Source: Catalinimonas alkaloidigena | GTDB lineage: Bacteria; Bacteroidota; Bacteroidia; Cytophagales; Cyclobacteriaceae | Length of the DNA: 64,000 nucleotides | Direction of reading: 5' to 3' | NCBI RefSeq assembly: GCF_029504655.1 | Contig: NZ_JAQFIL010000001.1 | Coordinates: forward strand, 7,536,001 to 7,600,000 | Shown: in pieces, positions 8,422 to 17,059 of the stretch | How positions within the stretch are numbered: position 1 is the first letter of the stretch | Layout: every line of letters begins with the position of its first letter | Made by a program: the position numbers and the translations under genes | Notes under the pieces: model-generated | What the model was told of the DNA's origin: nothing | The model's database searches: none | The model's input: only the letters and a program-made list of their open reading frames with translations

Positions 8422-9900
8422 TCATGATTTAAGCATAAGCTTTTGTAAGGCTCTTTTGGTATAATATCTTATGCCTTTCTTTTTTGGGGGGTTGATAGGG
8501 TATTTTAACAACATAGGCCAATTTTTTCTAACGACTTTGGTCAATAACTTATTATTATCCCCTTTTTTCCGATATTTGGGTGCTACACCTAACATTATTT
8601 CTATTAACTCTCGGTGATTGAATGGTGAAAATGCTTCCTGTACAATATCCCATTCTAATTGACTTTGTGCTTGCCAACTACCCATTTTATGTTCCCAATA
8701 GAACAAGTCTAATATGTAAATGTTAGTATCCTTTACTGCTTGCATGGCATTCAAAAACCAGTCATTTAAATTTGACTTTATAAAATCTAACTCTTGCCAT
8801 CCGGAGATTAACTCAAGGATCTGTTCAACTTGATTAATAGGTGGTTGTAGTCCTTTAGGGTCGTAAAAATTACGAGATATTTCGGCACAGTTCCCCTTAA
8901 TACATATTTTATTTTGTGGATATGCCAGAGACATGCCGTATGCTATTTTACACCAGTCTTCGTGGGCAAAAGATACATTATTAAAATATATCTGGCTGAA
9001 TGCTGGGGCGACCCTTTTATTACAGTCAATTAAGTGATGGGTTACTCCTAAAGCGTCTAGCATTTTTCTCGGAATATGAATATCAGGAGAAGTTTCATTA
9101 AGAGTTCTATATTGAAGAGTATAAAAGTAAAGCTTATCAAAGAACTCTTTGCTAGATGATAATAAAACTCTTGAATCCCAGCCTGCTGTTAGAGGAAGAG
9201 AAAGGTCTAACCTATGACTTCCGGCTTCAGATATTTTAACCAATAAATCAGCTGCTTTTGCGGAGCCTTCCTCTAGACTAATTTCTTTCACTGGGTGTTT
9301 TGGCCAATATCTTTGTTGTTTGCGATTTGTAACATGCAAATAATGGTTTGGAACTAATTGACGAATGTTTTCATAAGGAGAACAGTCAGTGGGAAGCCAA
9401 TACTCAGTTTTATTCGCTTTATAGGGTGAATTTATAAAAGTTTCGTGTTTTTTTCCCTTTTCTAGAGGGATAGACTGTTCCAAGATTGCGGAGCTGGAAC
9501 CACAATAAAATCTGGAATTATGATAAGAGTAGAAAACAGATCGCATTCCGCAAGGATCATTGAAAATGAGTATTTCCCCAGAAATTTTCATTATCAATAC
9601 AAAACGTCCTGTAAGGAAATAAAGCTGTTCTGCAATATCATTTACTTCACTAATTTGGTCTAGAAAATCTGTTATTACCTCGGCGTTGGATTTTTTAGGC
9701 TTATAAGGGTTTAATATAAAGCCGATTAACGCCAATTGAATATTACCTTTGGTTATAATATTTACCTCAAGCTCAGCGTGAGTGTATATATTAAATTCAT
9801 CAAATTTTTTACATGGCCAACCTTGTAATTGCAGACATTCTTCCTGGGTCATTAAAAATTGTCTTCGGAACCTGAGTCTCTCGAAATCGTTAGCCAACAT
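8422..9900 (-). CDS. Asparagine-synthase-like protein of a surface-glycan locus
   Basis: 492 residues. About residues 45-180 resemble the class II glutamine amidotransferase-like beta sandwich (FVLIMKISGEILIFNDPCGM, then RSVFYSYHN), but residue 2 is Leu, so the nucleophile Cys is missing. Around residue 235 is an ATP-pyrophosphatase loop, LPLTAGWDSRVLLSSS, where asparagine synthetases have SGGxDSS. Relatives in O-antigen loci, such as the WbpS group, are thought to amidate uronic acids. That would suit this locus, which carries a UDP-HexNAc dehydrogenase, but ammonia would have to come from elsewhere. It lies between GT4 and GT2 genes with gaps of 34-41 bp. Family call is firm; the reaction is inferred. 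Confidence 0.75.
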   Translation of the reverse strand: MLANDFERLRFRRQFLMTQEECLQLQGWPCKKFDEFNIYTHAELEVNIITKGNIQLALIGFILNPYKPKKSNAEVITDFLDQISEVNDIAEQLYFLTGRFVLIMKISGEILIFNDPCGMRSVFYSYHNSRFYCGSSSAILEQSIPLEKGKKHETFINSPYKANKTEYWLPTDCSPYENIRQLVPNHYLHVTNRKQQRYWPKHPVKEISLEEGSAKAADLLVKISEAGSHRLDLSLPLTAGWDSRVLLSSSKEFFDKLYFYTLQYRTLNETSPDIHIPRKMLDALGVTHHLIDCNKRVAPAFSQIYFNNVSFAHEDWCKIAYGMSLAYPQNKICIKGNCAEISRNFYDPKGLQPPINQVEQILELISGWQELDFIKSNLNDWFLNAMQAVKDTNIYILDLFYWEHKMGSWQAQSQLEWDIVQEAFSPFNHRELIEIMLGVAPKYRKKGDNNKLLTKVVRKNWPMLLKYPINPPKKKGIRYYTKRALQKLMLKS

Positions 9901-9941
9901 TCGGTATTAAAAGGGTTTAGTTAAAAAATTAATATGCCAAT

Positions 9942-11123
9942 TTAACTATCGGCAATATTTCTAAGAATCTTATAGATATTGTCTATATATATTTCTCTAT
10001 TAAAGTGCCCTTTGGCATATCGCCATCCGTTAATTCCAAGTTGAACACCCCAACTTGGCTTTTTGAGTAAGAGCTCCATTGTATTGGCAAGCTCAAGTTC
10101 ATTCCCTGAATATAATAAGCCTGTTGATTTATGTTGAATAAGTTCTTGAGTACCAGAGAATTTATTTTTTTTCCCAATAACAGGAATCCCAGTAGTCATA
10201 GCTTCTACTGTTACTCTGCCAAAAGCCTCATGTATTGAACACATGAGACATGCATCACTTTGAAAATATACAGAGTAGGGAGTACTGGTTCTACCAATTA
10301 TGTCTATGTATTTTTCTATTCCTAGATCATTGACTAATTTTGCCAAGCGCGTTTGATTCCCCGAACCTGCTACTATTAATCTGACTTTCCAACCTCTTTC
10401 GATCAGGATGCTTATAGCCTTAATGGCTTCGTGTTGTCCTTTTTGAGGAATTATCCTTCCTACAATGCAAAATGTAAACTCCCCATCCTTCCGTTTTGTG
10501 AAAGAACTTTTTTGCATTTTGAAACGATCAAATTCTTCAGAAGAAGCCACGCCATTATATACTACATGACAATTGGAGTTGCTTAAAAATTTTTGATAGT
10601 AATCTTGGATAGCTTTTGATATAAAAATAATCGCTCCCGATTTTTTTGCTACCCTCCGCATAATGCCCTTTCCCCAGTCTAAAACTAGTGCTTGGTCTAG
10701 CTTTTGAAACTCTCTTATATGCCATACATGAGGCTTTCTCACAATGTAAGCAGCGATTGCACCTACAGGGGTAACAGAACTGTTAGTATAAATTATATCT
10801 GCTTGCCATTCCTTGATCTGTGCAATGATTTGAGGAATTGCAATAAAGTTCTGAATAGCTTTATGGAGGCGGTTATGGGGAAAATTTTTGATAATGCTTT
10901 TTATCTCAATCCATAAATTTGGTATTTCTTTATGTACCCATAACACATAAGGAATCACTTTATACTTGATATTTCTTTTCTGAAGTTCTTTGATGAGGGG
11001 GCCTGCATACGGGATGATTACATAGCATTTTATGTTTCTGTCCTTGAAACCATCAATCAAATCCAGAAGTGATCTTGGGGCACCATAGGCACCAGCATCA
11101 TGACAAATAAAAGCAATTGTCAT
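9942..11123 (-). CDS. GT4-family glycosyltransferase
   Basis: 393 residues, GT-B fold. It starts MTIAFICHDAGAYGAPRSLL (a GAPRSL acceptor loop). FCIVGRIIPQKGQHEAIKAI begins the donor domain, and SIHEAFGRVTVEAMTTGIPV holds the paired glutamates (E-x7-E). The segment KPHVWHIREFQKLD in the N-domain is characteristic of GT4 enzymes in exopolysaccharide loci. Its ATG overlaps the stop of the next GT4 gene by 4 bp, so the two are translated together and probably act in sequence. Donor unknown. Confidence 0.87.
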   Translation of the reverse strand: MTIAFICHDAGAYGAPRSLLDLIDGFKDRNIKCYVIIPYAGPLIKELQKRNIKYKVIPYVLWVHKEIPNLWIEIKSIIKNFPHNRLHKAIQNFIAIPQIIAQIKEWQADIIYTNSSVTPVGAIAAYIVRKPHVWHIREFQKLDQALVLDWGKGIMRRVAKKSGAIIFISKAIQDYYQKFLSNSNCHVVYNGVASSEEFDRFKMQKSSFTKRKDGEFTFCIVGRIIPQKGQHEAIKAISILIERGWKVRLIVAGSGNQTRLAKLVNDLGIEKYIDIIGRTSTPYSVYFQSDACLMCSIHEAFGRVTVEAMTTGIPVIGKKNKFSGTQELIQHKSTGLLYSGNELELANTMELLLKKPSWGVQLGINGWRYAKGHFNREIYIDNIYKILRNIADS

Positions 11124-12247
11124 AGCGTTGGGTTTGCTGTTTGTTCAATTACGCTGGCTAGTTTAGCTATTTGTTTCTTTAGCTCATAGTTTTGGCTAAT
11201 ATGCTTTCTCCCTTCTCCCCCCATCCGCATGGCAAGCTCAGGTGTTTCTGCTAATTGAACCATAAATTCGGCCATTTGGCTAAAATCATATTCATCTACC
11301 AGAAAACCAGTTTTATTGTGAACTACAGCCTCAGCTATCCCTGCATGGAATGTGCTAATGATAGGTAGTCCACTCGCACTGGCTTCTAATACGCTCAAGG
11401 GGGTTCCTTCCTTTTCTCCCGTTTCAGGAGTAACAGAGTGCATTACAAATGCACGTGCTCCTCTTATAGTTTGCTGGACTTCTTCCTGATTACACACGCC
11501 TTTAAATTCAATATTCTTGCTGATGCCTAGTGCATAGGCTAATTCTTTGCAGGCCATCAGTAATGGACCAGTACCTATCATAATCAAGCGGGCGTATGGA
11601 ACTCTTTTTAAAACTTTTTCAAATGCTAAAATAGTCAGATGTGGAGCTTTTTTATCTACAAATCTTCCGACCGATACAAAAACTGGAGGAGCATTTAGAG
11701 GATCAGCACTACTGAAGAAGGATGTATCAATACCATAGGGTATCAGATGTAATTGTTTATCTGTAAAACCATATTCTTTAAGTTGTTTGTGCATACTTAC
11801 AGAGACACAAATTACGGCGTGAGCATGCTTTAACAATCCCTGATAACTTTGGTATCTTTCTTTGTAGGTATGGGCATGAGCATCATCACCATGAAAATGT
11901 ACAATAAGTGGTATGTTTGCTTTTATACAAGCGTTTTGTACATGGGCCCCCACAGGGCCAAATTCAGCTAGAACTACCTGTATTTTATTTTGCTTTAAAT
12001 ATTGAGGAAGGTATTTAGATATATACTTTTCATTGGTGGCAGAAGCATTAGCAAAAAATTTTGTTCGTATTTTATAAAGTAATAAGTTAGAAAGAGGTCT
12101 ATCTGTATTCCATTCGTAAAGCACAGGCAAGTGACCATTGTAGAGCGTTTTCTTCCAAAAGGGTAACTTGTCTATATGGTTGCGGATGAATGTTTCAGAA
12201 TAAACTTTTTTGTTGGTAGTTATGATGCATAACTTAGTAGAGGACAT
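11120..12247 (-). CDS. GT4-family glycosyltransferase (colanic-acid WcaL/AmsK style)
   Basis: 375 residues. IQVVLAEFGPVGAHVQNACI and PLIVHFHGDDAHAH match the GT4 group typified by colanic acid and amylovoran transferases, where HFHGxD is diagnostic. The donor domain begins FVSVGRFVDKKAPHLTILAF and carries TPETGEKEGTPLSVLEASAS, with both glutamates. It is coupled to the following GT4 by a 4-bp overlap and lies 6 bp after a methyltransferase gene. Members of this group commonly transfer galactose or a related hexose, but that is not readable here. Confidence 0.87.
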   Translation of the reverse strand: MSSTKLCIITTNKKVYSETFIRNHIDKLPFWKKTLYNGHLPVLYEWNTDRPLSNLLLYKIRTKFFANASATNEKYISKYLPQYLKQNKIQVVLAEFGPVGAHVQNACIKANIPLIVHFHGDDAHAHTYKERYQSYQGLLKHAHAVICVSVSMHKQLKEYGFTDKQLHLIPYGIDTSFFSSADPLNAPPVFVSVGRFVDKKAPHLTILAFEKVLKRVPYARLIMIGTGPLLMACKELAYALGISKNIEFKGVCNQEEVQQTIRGARAFVMHSVTPETGEKEGTPLSVLEASASGLPIISTFHAGIAEAVVHNKTGFLVDEYDFSQMAEFMVQLAETPELAMRMGGEGRKHISQNYELKKQIAKLASVIEQTANPTL

Positions 12248-12253
12248 AAAAAT

Positions 12254-12961
12254 TTATTTTTTATAGGCAGTGCCAAAAATACCTGTGATCATAGGTCCTT
12301 TGAAAAAGTCTGGATTGGAGTTATCATGTTTATATAAATATTTTAAAATAGGTAAAGCAATTTTCCTCAATATTCTTCTTTTCCGAGGATGCATAGGAGA
12401 GCGTTTTACCCATAAACCAATCATTTGCCCTAAGCTGGCATTCCATCCACCTAATGATTTTATCTCAATATCTGTAAATCCGTTCTTTTTTAAAATTCTT
12501 TCCATTGAGAAAGGAGTATATCGGTATTCATCATAAGGAGGTTCATGTAGAGGCCAAAGAAATGGAGTAGTGAAAAAAAATACACCTCCTGTTTTCAAAA
12601 CTCGATAAACTTCTTTTAAAAAAATATCAGGCTCAGGAACATGTTCTAATACTTCTGTGGCAAAAGCGCAATCAAAGCTATCGTCTTCAAAGGGCATCTT
12701 TTTTCCATCCCAACGGTAATCTGGCTGTACATGTGCGTCATAGACTTTAGCCTCCTCAATATCTAACCCTATATATTCTTTGATATCCGAGTTTTCCAGC
12801 AAGAAGCTTTTATAGGGCATTTTACCACATCCTGTATCCAACATAATTCCACTAAAATGCTTCAAACTGCTTTTAATAGACTTTAATATTGAGAGTCTTT
12901 GATAATAAAGGCTGATATTATCTTTCAAAGAAACATTTATAAAACCATCCTGATTACTCAT
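12254..12961 (-). CDS. Class I SAM-dependent methyltransferase (Methyltransf_11 type)
   Basis: 235 residues. MLDTGCGKMPYKSFL is motif I (SAM-binding glycine-rich loop), YIGLDIEE gives the acidic residue that holds the ribose, and FATEVLEHVPEPDIFLKEVY with VLKTGGVFFFTTPF form motifs II-III. Small free-standing methyltransferases of this kind in polysaccharide operons usually methylate a sugar or the chain end. It sits 10 bp after a sulfotransferase gene and 6 bp before a GT4 gene. Its substrate cannot be deduced. Confidence 0.85.
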   Translation of the reverse strand: MSNQDGFINVSLKDNISLYYQRLSILKSIKSSLKHFSGIMLDTGCGKMPYKSFLLENSDIKEYIGLDIEEAKVYDAHVQPDYRWDGKKMPFEDDSFDCAFATEVLEHVPEPDIFLKEVYRVLKTGGVFFFTTPFLWPLHEPPYDEYRYTPFSMERILKKNGFTDIEIKSLGGWNASLGQMIGLWVKRSPMHPRKRRILRKIALPILKYLYKHDNSNPDFFKGPMITGIFGTAYKK

Positions 12962-12971
12962 ATGAATGATG

Positions 12972-13817
12972 CTAATTGTTATTTCTGAACTTTAAGCAAG
13001 AGGGCCATTCCGTCAGCTTTCTGCCAATTTCTTTTTCTATATTAATGATATCTAGTTCCAGCATTTTCCAGATAACTTCTTCGATTTCGTAAGTCGCCTC
13101 AGTTTGTATTTCCTTTGCTTTGTATATCCTTGTGTATAAAAAATTGATTGCTCTTTTTAAATAAGGGCTTTTTATCTTTCTAAGATGCCTGTTAAGCGTA
13201 ATGTCTATTTCTTGTTTTGCTTTATTACTATGAACCTCTTGATACGATTTGAATTCGTTGTCCAATTTCAAAAAATCAGATAGTTCAAGTAATACTTTAT
13301 CCTTTTCTTGCAGAAACTTTTCAAAGGTAATAAGTAAAACCTGCTTTCTGCCAAATAAATTGATATAGGGGCTAATTTGCGTGTAATAACGAGTACGGTT
13401 AATATAGGCTGGGTCTTGGATTATTGCTTTATTCAGCGGCAGTCTCGTATAACCACGCATGTAACTATGGATATAGTGAGAAATGACCCTGGCCACAGGG
13501 TCTCGCATGATATATATAATTTTCATTTGAGGATTAAAATCATAGATGTCATGCCATACTTTTTTGTTAAACTCAGGGTACATAGTATAGCCAGTAGAAG
13601 CATCACCAACAATCTGTCCTTCCTGTATGCCTGGGAAAAGACTCTTGTATTTTGTTAATTCTTCGCGCCAATTAGGAGATTCACTAAAGAATTGGGGTTC
13701 TTTTAATGAGCAAAATCCTACCTTAGGATGGCTTTTAAGTATGTTAGCCAGAGAAGTGGTACCACTCTTCATAGCCCCTACTATCATAAAGTCCACAAAA
13801 GGTTTCTGATTCTTCAT
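12972..13817 (-). CDS. Sulfotransferase (Sulfotransfer_1 / heparan-sulfotransferase-like)
   Basis: 281 residues. FMIVGAMKSGTTSLANIL (P-loop-like PAPS site, K17 and S18) starts the domain, LKEPQFFS is the family KEPxFF signature, and IIYIMRDPVARVISHYIH carries the 3'-phosphate Arg and Ser. This is the NDST/HS-sulfotransferase-like branch and differs from the sulfotransferase at 4702-5457. It is expected to sulfate the glycan or its precursor in the cytoplasm. It is followed by a methyltransferase 10 bp downstream and preceded by a 171-bp gap, so it may begin a sub-operon. Confidence 0.87.
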   Translation of the reverse strand: MKNQKPFVDFMIVGAMKSGTTSLANILKSHPKVGFCSLKEPQFFSESPNWREELTKYKSLFPGIQEGQIVGDASTGYTMYPEFNKKVWHDIYDFNPQMKIIYIMRDPVARVISHYIHSYMRGYTRLPLNKAIIQDPAYINRTRYYTQISPYINLFGRKQVLLITFEKFLQEKDKVLLELSDFLKLDNEFKSYQEVHSNKAKQEIDITLNRHLRKIKSPYLKRAINFLYTRIYKAKEIQTEATYEIEEVIWKMLELDIINIEKEIGRKLTEWPSCLKFRNNN

Positions 13818-13988
13818 CTTAAAAAAAATACTTTTAATTTCATTCAGATTATACCATGCATATGCAAGTCTGGTATTATCATATTATTTGGTTCTTCTGG
13901 TCCTTCAGGAAGCTATAATTTTTTCAGCTTGCCTAACAGTCTTTTTTGACGCTGCCTTAGGTCAAATATTATAGTTCTATTCTTAAAT
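13818..13988. other. 171-bp gap with possible gene relic
   Basis: The largest gap inside the leftward run. No clear promoter consensus was found. On the minus strand, about 13982-13913, a 22-codon open stretch rich in Lys, Arg and Leu (ends LLGKLKKL, then TAG) resembles the basic C-terminus of a glycosyltransferase and is not in frame with the upstream gene. It may be the remnant of a lost gene end. The poly-T run at 13918-13924 is not preceded by a convincing stem. Confidence 0.25.
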
Positions 13989-14828
13989 TTATGACTTATC
14001 AATGTCCTTCTTACCTAAAAGTTTTCGTAGAGGATAAAATAATTTTGAAAGAATTTTATGTTCAATAGAGCCCAATAGTCTTTCATGCCTCCTAAGACAC
14101 TTTTCTTTTTCCCAGAACAAACTGATAGGATCAGGAAAGTTTTCTAAGTATAATTGAGTATGATTAAGAAATATTTGCTTCCTTAATGCTCTGAATTTTT
14201 CTTCATTCATAGAACGAGCCATAGAGTTTTGTCTAATTCTGTAAAAAAAGCAGACTTCAGGTATTTTATATACTTTCCTGCCTAACCCAATAACAGAAAG
14301 CCAAAAATCCCAGTCTTCTCCTCCATAGACCATATTGGAATTATAACCCCCTACTTTTTCCCAATCACTCTTCTTAAACAATCCACTACAGAGAATGATA
14401 TTTTTGCTCAGCATAACTTCTAGTGAATACTCAGGATCTTGCCTGAGGTCATCTCTAGCACCAAAATATTTCGTTTGACAGTGAATTATACCAAGAGTAG
14501 GATCACCCTCTATTTTTTCAATAGCCTTCTCACAGTAAAAGGGAGCAATTTTATCATCTGCATCCAGGGGTAAAATATATTTACCCTTTGCATTGCTGAT
14601 ACCTACATTACGTGCTTCAGCTAAGCCATTATTTTTTGTAGTAATAACCCTGGTTTTAGGTTTACTATAGTTTCTAAGAAGATCGTTAGTAAACTTATCT
14701 GATGACCCATCATTTACAATAATTATTTCAATATCGTCATAGGTCTGTGCTAATGCAGAATTTACAGAGTCTTCTAAGAAGATACCTTGATTATAGCAAG
14801 GGATGACTATGGAAACTAAACTAGGCAT
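13989..14828 (-). CDS. GT2-family glycosyltransferase
   Basis: 279 residues. VSIVIPCYNQGIFLEDSVNS opens the GT-A fold, EIIIVNDGSSDK binds the nucleotide, and YILPLDADDKIAPFYCEKAI holds the DxD motif. NMVYGGEDWDFWLSVIGLGR contains the E-D-W-D catalytic base motif. All active-site features of the family are present. It overlaps the preceding GT2 gene by 8 bp, so expression is coupled. The final 40 residues are basic and probably contact the membrane. Substrate unknown. Confidence 0.88.
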   Translation of the reverse strand: MPSLVSIVIPCYNQGIFLEDSVNSALAQTYDDIEIIIVNDGSSDKFTNDLLRNYSKPKTRVITTKNNGLAEARNVGISNAKGKYILPLDADDKIAPFYCEKAIEKIEGDPTLGIIHCQTKYFGARDDLRQDPEYSLEVMLSKNIILCSGLFKKSDWEKVGGYNSNMVYGGEDWDFWLSVIGLGRKVYKIPEVCFFYRIRQNSMARSMNEEKFRALRKQIFLNHTQLYLENFPDPISLFWEKEKCLRRHERLLGSIEHKILSKLFYPLRKLLGKKDIDKS

Positions 14829-15828
14829 AACTAGATATAAGCAACTTAGTGGTTAACTTTAACATATTGATGAAGCCGTGCCGATTCGGATAAGGAGATC
14901 TCCAAATGCAGAACACAATATCAAGCGAAGGTTTTTGTAAATTTTTTATCGCACTAAGCCATAATTTATACGTAAACTCATATAATTTACCACTATGGTA
15001 CCTCAAGCTTTTAGTATTGGCTTTCAACAGGCGCTTTAAAAAATTTACATACGAAACAAATTCTTTTGTACTGATATTATGTGTATTAAAAATTACTTTT
15101 TCGTGAATAAGGATTTCCTTATTTGAAACATCAGCCAGCACTTTCTGTAAAATTTGTTTCTTTATTTTAGATTCATTTTTTAGTTGTTCTTTCTCTTTTT
15201 TAACACTCACTTGATTTGTATGTAGTCTGTATTTCACCAGGACTTTAGGAATATTATACGCTTTTGTATGTTCTACGATTCTAGACCATAAATCATAATC
15301 CTGAGAAGAAGTAAAGTTTTCGTTATATATTAATTTATGTTTGTTCAATAGGCTTGCTCTTATCATGATAGTAGAATGTCCAAAAGGGTTTCTTCGCAAC
15401 ATTCCCAGCATAATTTCTTCATGTGTTATGGGTTTTTTTATTACTCGCCCATCAATAATCTGATACCAGCTTCCGCATAGCCCAATATCTGCATGTTTTT
15501 CCATTAAACTAATCTGTTCTTCAATCCTGGTATGCTCACTGATGTCATCCGCATCCATTCTAGCGATATACTTACCTTTAGCCAGCTTTAGTCCCTTGTT
15601 GAGAGAGGCTGTAAGCCCAATATTAGATTGATTCTGATATAGTTGAATTCTTGAGTCATTATATGAATTAATAACATTTACACTCTCATCAGTTGAAGCA
15701 TCATCAATAATTAAAAACTCAAAATCCGAAAAGCTTTGATGCAGAATAGAAGTAATTGCATCTCGCAAATAAGGCAATCCGTTATATACGGACATAATGA
15801 CTGTAATAAGTGGCTGCGGCTGATTCAT
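14821..15828 (-). CDS. GT2-family glycosyltransferase
   Basis: 335 residues. LITVIMSVYNGLPYLRDAIT with FLIIDDASTDESV and YIARMDADDISEHTRIEEQI is the WaaE/SpsA-like core with a complete DxDD metal motif. FTSSQDYDLWSRIVEHTKAY gives the Q-D-Y-D-L-W signature of this branch. The C-terminal 100 residues are basic and rich in aromatic residues. Its ATG overlaps the stop of the toroid-protein gene by 4 bp and its own stop overlaps the next GT2 by 8 bp, so three genes form one translational chain. Confidence 0.87.
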   Translation of the reverse strand: MNQPQPLITVIMSVYNGLPYLRDAITSILHQSFSDFEFLIIDDASTDESVNVINSYNDSRIQLYQNQSNIGLTASLNKGLKLAKGKYIARMDADDISEHTRIEEQISLMEKHADIGLCGSWYQIIDGRVIKKPITHEEIMLGMLRRNPFGHSTIMIRASLLNKHKLIYNENFTSSQDYDLWSRIVEHTKAYNIPKVLVKYRLHTNQVSVKKEKEQLKNESKIKKQILQKVLADVSNKEILIHEKVIFNTHNISTKEFVSYVNFLKRLLKANTKSLRYHSGKLYEFTYKLWLSAIKNLQKPSLDIVFCIWRSPYPNRHGFINMLKLTTKLLISSYA

Positions 15829-17027
15829 CTTTTTATTAATTCTCGTACCCGCTTTGCCTTATTCCGTAAGCGTTTATTAAAATTATGAGCATTATGCTGC
15901 AAATGTAGTTGCTGGCTTACTACCCACTCATTAATTTTTTGTGTTAAGCCTAAGATTTTTTGCTCTTTATCCCAAGGACTATGCCATCCCATAGAAAGCC
16001 CTTTACTAAAGTTAAGAGAAAGTTCAGCCAGAGATTTCTCATCTGTAAGTATTTCTGCGATGAGTGCAATAGTATGGACTCTAAACCAAGTGGCAAACAT
16101 GGTTGAAGCATTAGGAGGAGCAATAGTATCTTGAATTCCCATATGACTTTGAGGAGCATTTCTCTTATAGGGGAAACCTCCGTCTGGGTTTTGTAAACTT
16201 AAAATGTGTTTTAGGTTCTTACGAAGTGCATTTCGGATATGAGGTCTTTTATAATTATTTATCTTGTAAAGATTTACTAATATATCTACTGCATCTACAT
16301 CCTCACATGCTCCCCCTCCCCCTGAAGGGGAAAATCCACCGTCAACATGCTGTAAAGCTAATACCGTATCTACCAATTGTTTTGGATACTGAATGGGATG
16401 CCTTTCATAATAATATACTAAAAGTTGATGATACCCCCCACACATTGCATGAAAAGGGGAGCAATACCCATTAGTTCCCCATAAGCCTGTGGAGGGGTCT
16501 ATTTCTCGATCAAGCCATTCAAACCATAAATCCAAAGCGGCTTGTGCTTGTGGCAGTTTTTCTTCATCTCTTAGATAAACTAAGGTTTGACCTACAAATA
16601 ATATGTTATTTCCCTCAAGCCATGCCTTTTTCCACTCTCTGTCGTTTAACCATTTTTGCAAATACGGCAAATTGCAAAACTTATGGACCGCTTTGATAGA
16701 GTAATGAGGTTTTACTCCAAATTGTTGAAGTACTGGTAATACGGTACATAGTAAGTGGAGAGATATATGTTCGACGTCATGTATTCTGCTTTCAAAGTAT
16801 TCTTTTGAAAATTCTGGCCCTTCAAATAGACCTGAGTCAGGGTTTTGGCATGACAAAATAAATTTCTCCACATCAGGATCAAGCTTAATAGAGTCATCTA
16901 AATAATATTGGGTAAGTAACCCATAACAGGTTCCATATAAGGTAACTCTTCCTCCGGGCACTGAAGCAAAGCCAGCCGGGGTTTTTGAATATAAGTTGCT
17001 AACAAATTTTTCAGGATTGTATTTCAT
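15825..17027 (-). CDS. Squalene-cyclase-like alpha/alpha-toroid protein
   Basis: 400 residues with prenyltransferase/squalene-cyclase style repeats: QNPDSGLF (61-68), QHVDGGF (226-232) and QNPDGGF (279-285), each following a predicted helix. SGGGGACEDVDAVD (235-248) resembles the DxDD proton-donor region of class II terpene cyclases, but the fourth Asp is Ala (D243-V-D245-A). There is no signal peptide, so it should be cytoplasmic. At 400 residues it is shorter than the about 630 of two-domain squalene-hopene cyclases and fits a single toroid. In a glycan operon it might modify the polyprenyl carrier, or be a toroid enzyme acting on sugar (lyases and uronyl epimerases share the fold). The function is not recognised. 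It is coupled to the next GT2 by a 4-bp overlap. Confidence 0.6.
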   Translation of the reverse strand: MKYNPEKFVSNLYSKTPAGFASVPGGRVTLYGTCYGLLTQYYLDDSIKLDPDVEKFILSCQNPDSGLFEGPEFSKEYFESRIHDVEHISLHLLCTVLPVLQQFGVKPHYSIKAVHKFCNLPYLQKWLNDREWKKAWLEGNNILFVGQTLVYLRDEEKLPQAQAALDLWFEWLDREIDPSTGLWGTNGYCSPFHAMCGGYHQLLVYYYERHPIQYPKQLVDTVLALQHVDGGFSPSGGGGACEDVDAVDILVNLYKINNYKRPHIRNALRKNLKHILSLQNPDGGFPYKRNAPQSHMGIQDTIAPPNASTMFATWFRVHTIALIAEILTDEKSLAELSLNFSKGLSMGWHSPWDKEQKILGLTQKINEWVVSQQLHLQHNAHNFNKRLRNKAKRVRELIKR

Positions 17028-17059
17028 GTATTCACCTTTTCAATGCAACCGCTTCATTC

